Shown piece by piece: positions 60,947 to 64,000 of a DNA stretch of 64,000 nucleotides. This DNA is from Chitinophaga arvensicola (GTDB lineage Bacteria; Bacteroidota; Bacteroidia; Chitinophagales; Chitinophagaceae), in the NCBI RefSeq assembly GCF_900110835.1, contig NZ_FOJG01000002.1, positions 1,144,979-1,208,978 of the forward strand, written 5' to 3'. Each line of letters starts with the position of its first letter. Positions within the stretch are counted from its first letter, which is position 1. Both the position numbers and the translations under genes were made by a program. The notes under the pieces are model-generated. The model made no database searches, was not told the DNA's origin, and saw only the letters and a list, made by a program, of their open reading frames with translations.

Positions 60947-61291
60947 TTAGCTGTTATCGCCGGGTGTGAGTACGGCCCTGACTTCAATATTACCACCCGT
61001 TTTGAAGATAGGATTGGCCTTTGCCAGTTCCACGGCTTCCTCAATATTGGCGGCTTTTACGATGAGGTAACCACTAATAAATTCCTTGATCTCCGTATAA
61101 GGTCCATCGGTTACTACATCGTTGGGATGCACGGTTTTCGCCTGTGTGGCAGAGAGGCGGTTACCCTTATCGGCCAGCTTGTTCTGGGCAGCAATACCGC
61201 CCATCCAGTTCATCCTTTCCTGTAATTCTTCCGGAGATGGGTTTGCGTGCGGGTTCTCACTGTTTCTGAAAATTAATACAAAGTCCTTCAT
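60947..61291 (-). CDS. DGPF/YCII-related protein
   Basis: 114-residue cytoplasmic protein of the DGPF (YCII-related) family: MKDFVLIFRNSENPHANPSPEELQERMNWMGG, then VVTDGPYTEIKEFISGYLIVKAANIEEAVELAKANP; the DGP motif is present in VTDGPYTE. Family members are small ferredoxin-like-fold proteins found beside ECF42 sigma factors. It is the first gene of the pair, with 2 bases to the sigma gene. The biochemical role is not known. Confidence 0.92.
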   Translation of the reverse strand: MKDFVLIFRNSENPHANPSPEELQERMNWMGGIAAQNKLADKGNRLSATQAKTVHPNDVVTDGPYTEIKEFISGYLIVKAANIEEAVELAKANPIFKTGGNIEVRAVLTPGDNS

Positions 61292-61524
61292 AGCTGAATC
61301 ATTTTATTGTTTACCACCTTATAACGATTGAAGGTGCCGGATGGGGACAAAAGCAGGTATTTTATGCATCTCCCCTATGCAGCGCCGGTTTCCAGGCCCG
61401 AAGTTACCAAAATAGGCAGAAACCGGGAACCGGATTTATTAACCTTCATTAACATTAATGCAAGGCTGGTTAACCTGCTTTTGCAAGGGGGGCCATTACT
61501 TTCGGTCCAAAAGTAGATCGCACT

Positions 61525-64000
61525 ATGCAAAAATATTTCGGGTGGCTGTTCCTGTGCCTTTTTTCCTTCGCTGCACATGCCCAGCATGGCACTATCAAAG
61601 GCACGATATCAGACACCGTGGCCGGGCGGCCTGTAGTAGCTGCCACCATCACCTTGCTGCAAAAAAAGGATTCCTCCCTGGTGTCCTTTACCATGACCAA
61701 CGAGAGAGGGCATTTTGAAATTCTGAATGTTCCCGCCGGGGAATACCGTTTACTGATCACGCATGTAAATTATCAAAACCAGCGCCTGCCGATTACCATC
61801 AGCGCTACTGCGCCTGCGGTGAACCTCCCCGGTATTGTGCTGCACGACCGCAGCCGGATGCTCAATGAGGTAGAAATTTCCGGGGAAGCGCCGCCGGTAA
61901 CGCTTATCGGCGATACCGTGCAATACAACGCCGGTTCCTTCAGAACTCCGCCCAATGCCAGTGTAGAACAATTATTGAAAAAACTCCCGGGTGTACAGGT
62001 AGGAAAAGATGGCTCCGTAAAGGCACAAGGTCAAAAAGTAAACCGGGTGCTGGTAGATGGAAAAGAGTTCTTTGGCAGTGACCCTAAAATGGCAACTAAA
62101 AATTTGCCTGCAGATGCCATCGACAAAGTGCAGGTATATGATAAGCTGAGCAATGCCGCGCAGCTGACGGGATTTGATGACGGCAACAGCGAGAAGACCA
62201 TCAACCTGAAACTGAAAGCAGAAAAAAAGAAAGGTATGTTTGGAAAAGCCATGGCCGGCGGAGGTACCGACGACCGCTATGAAGGCCGTTTTAACCTGAA
62301 CTCCTTTAAAGGCGCCCGTCAGCTTTCCGTTCTCGGTATGGCGAATAATATCAATGCAGAAGGTTTTTCCTTCATGGATATGATGAATTTCAGCGGAGAG
62401 ATGGCCAAAATGGGACAAGGCGGCAGCGGTAACTCCAGCTTCGCCCTGAGCGCAGCTAACCCCGCTGGCGCCCTCTCCGGCGGCAACAGCGGCAACGGCA
62501 TTACGACCGCTTTGGGGGGAGGTGTTAATTACAATAATCTCATCGGAAAGAAAACCGAATTCACCAGCAGTTATTTTTATAACCGCTACAATCCGCAGCA
62601 GGAAAGCGATATCAAACGACAATACTTCCTGCCCGATTCTTCCTATTTCTATAACCAGCATACCAACAGCAATAACCTGAACAACAGTCACCGTGTGAAC
62701 CTAGGCGCCGATATCCAGGTGGATTCGCTTTTCTCGATAAAAATCACGTCTACCCTGGGGTACCAGGATACACAGAACAAAAATGAAAGTTCCTATGAAA
62801 CGCTTTCACAGGATCAGCAACTGACCAACCAGGGCTTTAGCAAGAATAGCTCCAGTGGCCATGGTACGAATTTCAGTAACGAAGTGCTGTTCCGGAAAAA
62901 ATTCCGGCGCAAAGGCAGAACACTTTCGCTTACGCTGCAAAACAGCCTCAATAACAGCGAAAGCAATGGCAGCCTGCTTTCTGTCAATCATTTCTTTAAC
63001 CGGCCTCCTTCCCAGCCCGGTTATGATTCTATTCATCAGCAGAATACCATTTCGGGTAACCTCAATAGTTACAATGCCCGGACGGTATACACGGAACCAC
63101 TCGGCAAGCGGTCCTTGCTGGAATTAAGCCTGGGTAACAGTCACTCGAAAAGCACATCCGACAAAACTACGTACGACTATAATCCGCACAGCGGCCAATT
63201 TGATCAGCTGAACCCGGCGCTGACCAACAACTTCGAGAATACCTATAGCTATACCAATGCAGGTTTCCGCCTGCGCACGAAACAAAAGAAATTCAGCCTG
63301 GCGGCGGGCCTCAACTGGCAGGCTGCTTCACTGGAAGGAAAAATCATTGCCGGCAAAAAGGATTCCGTGATCGGCAAAAACTTTTATAACCTGCTGCCGT
63401 CGCTCCGCTTCCAGTACGATTTTTCCCGTTACCGTAACCTGAGTATCAATTATGTAGCGATGACCAATCAACCGGATATGTCGCAGTTACAACCGGTACC
63501 GGATATCAGTGATCCGCTGAACATCCGCGAGGGTAACCCATTGCTGAAACCGGAACTGACGCATGCCATGCAGTTGAATTTTATCTCTGTGAATCCGTTT
63601 CAGAATAAGAACCTGTTTGCATTTTTCACGCTGCAGGAAACACAAAATAAGATCGTCAGCAGTGATATGGTAGATTCTTCCGGTGTAAAGCGCAGCAGAC
63701 CTGTGAATGTAAACGGCGTATTTAATATGTCCGGCAGCGTTAGTGCGGGGTTCCCGCTGAAAGCACTGAAAGGCACCGTTAATTTCAGCAGTAATATCGG
63801 TTACGGCAGTACGAAACAGTTTATCAATATGGCGGTCAATAATATCCAGACCGTTTCTGTGGGGCCTTCCGTGCGGTTCGACCTCACCCCTACCCCTAAG
63901 CTGGACCTGTCTTTCAATGCGGGTGTGAATTACTATAAAAGTAATTACTCGTTGCAGCCATCGCTTAATAGTGGTTATTTTTCCCAGCAATATGAAACGG
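61525..64000 (+). CDS. TonB-dependent receptor-like outer-membrane beta-barrel protein, partial (3' end outside window)
   Basis: Visible for 825 residues and still open at the right edge. The start MQKYFGWLFLCLFSFAAHAQHG is a signal peptide; a carboxypeptidase-regulatory-like domain (HGTIKGTISDTVAGRPVVAATITLLQ) spans about 22-105. A plug-type region follows (SVEQLLKKLPGVQVGKDGSVKAQGQKVNRVLVDGKEFFG, DKVQVYDKLSNAAQLTGFDDG), and then the barrel (FNRPPSQPGYDSIHQQNTISGN, NIREGNPLLKPELTHAMQLNF). This is the outer-membrane beta-barrel family without a partner SusD in view. Possible roles are uptake or surface sensing; the cargo is unknown. It is divergent from the DGPF gene, with 233 bases of non-coding DNA between. 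Confidence 0.9.
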   Translation, partial: MQKYFGWLFLCLFSFAAHAQHGTIKGTISDTVAGRPVVAATITLLQKKDSSLVSFTMTNERGHFEILNVPAGEYRLLITHVNYQNQRLPITISATAPAVNLPGIVLHDRSRMLNEVEISGEAPPVTLIGDTVQYNAGSFRTPPNASVEQLLKKLPGVQVGKDGSVKAQGQKVNRVLVDGKEFFGSDPKMATKNLPADAIDKVQVYDKLSNAAQLTGFDDGNSEKTINLKLKAEKKKGMFGKAMAGGGTDDRYEGRFNLNSFKGARQLSVLGMANNINAEGFSFMDMMNFSGEMAKMGQGGSGNSSFALSAANPAGALSGGNSGNGITTALGGGVNYNNLIGKKTEFTSSYFYNRYNPQQESDIKRQYFLPDSSYFYNQHTNSNNLNNSHRVNLGADIQVDSLFSIKITSTLGYQDTQNKNESSYETLSQDQQLTNQGFSKNSSSGHGTNFSNEVLFRKKFRRKGRTLSLTLQNSLNNSESNGSLLSVNHFFNRPPSQPGYDSIHQQNTISGNLNSYNARTVYTEPLGKRSLLELSLGNSHSKSTSDKTTYDYNPHSGQFDQLNPALTNNFENTYSYTNAGFRLRTKQKKFSLAAGLNWQAASLEGKIIAGKKDSVIGKNFYNLLPSLRFQYDFSRYRNLSINYVAMTNQPDMSQLQPVPDISDPLNIREGNPLLKPELTHAMQLNFISVNPFQNKNLFAFFTLQETQNKIVSSDMVDSSGVKRSRPVNVNGVFNMSGSVSAGFPLKALKGTVNFSSNIGYGSTKQFINMAVNNIQTVSVGPSVRFDLTPTPKLDLSFNAGVNYYKSNYSLQPSLNSGYFSQQYET

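Noticed and set aside
61447..61460. Inverted repeat CATTAACATTAATG in the gap before the right-edge barrel gene
   Set aside because: Short and A/T-rich; no regulator nearby and no aligned promoter.
61972..62691. Open frame of 239 codons on the minus strand opposite the right-edge barrel gene
   Set aside because: The plus-strand barrel gene is open throughout and clearly real; the minus frame has no support.
1..64000. CRISPR array, tRNA or rRNA genes, insertion sequences, integrases or prophage genes
   Set aside because: No regular spaced repeats, tRNA-like cloverleafs, transposase or integrase motifs were seen on either strand; a dedicated tRNA and repeat search was not possible here.

Overview
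The window looks like chromosomal DNA of a soil or plant-associated member of the Bacteroidota, most likely Chitinophagaceae and close to Chitinophaga. This rests on two SusC/SusD outer-membrane pairs with their own ECF sigma and FecR anti-sigma genes, promoters of the TTG-N19/20-TAnnTTTG type, many secreted hydrolases and lipoproteins, and weak ribosome-binding sites. I see no tRNA, rRNA, CRISPR array, insertion sequence or phage gene. No gene-free stretch exceeds about 250 bases, and both edges cut a gene (a DUF3500 protein on the left, a TonB-type outer-membrane barrel on the right).

Layout. 1-9.7 kb: secreted or membrane hydrolases (DUF3500 protein, patatin with a membrane hairpin, two divergent serine hydrolases, a GH71/99-like protein, an HExxH protein with a doubtful 5' end). 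9.8-23.8 kb, minus strand: first Sus-type locus, running ECF sigma, FecR, SusC (with an STN signalling domain), SusD, purple-acid-type phosphatase, an unassigned glycoside-hydrolase-like protein, a propeller/helical-barrel protein and a PafA-type alkaline phosphatase. 23.9-27.4 kb: a DapA/NanA-type lyase with a sodium:solute symporter and a divergent AraC regulator. 27.4-38.0 kb, plus strand: second Sus-type locus, running lipoprotein, ECF sigma, FecR, SusC (no STN domain), SusD, a PhoPQ-activated-type hydrolase and a glycerophosphodiesterase-esterase fusion. 38-50.6 kb: small regulators with their targets (HxlR/NmrA, TetR with hydrolase and MFS pump, MarR/universal stress protein, a membrane protein with an XRE regulator), a FtsX-type ABC permease and an LpxR-like protein. 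50.6-59.6 kb, minus strand: a copper/silver-type RND efflux locus whose pump gene is split in two, with two adaptors, a TolC-type protein, two DUF3347 lipoproteins, a haem-binding protein and a small Cys/His-rich protein. 59.7-61.3 kb: an ECF42-type sigma factor with its DGPF partner.

How the parts may work together. Both Sus-type loci carry phosphoester-cleaving enzymes (PafA, purple-acid phosphatase, glycerophosphodiesterase), so I infer that they take up and dephosphorylate organic phosphorus or phosphorylated glycans. Candidate ECF promoters with the same -35 core and spacing (TGAGGG, N16, then a -10 element) precede three of the transcription units. In the copper locus the lipoproteins and adaptors would bind metal in the periplasm and hand it to the split pump and the outer-membrane channel.
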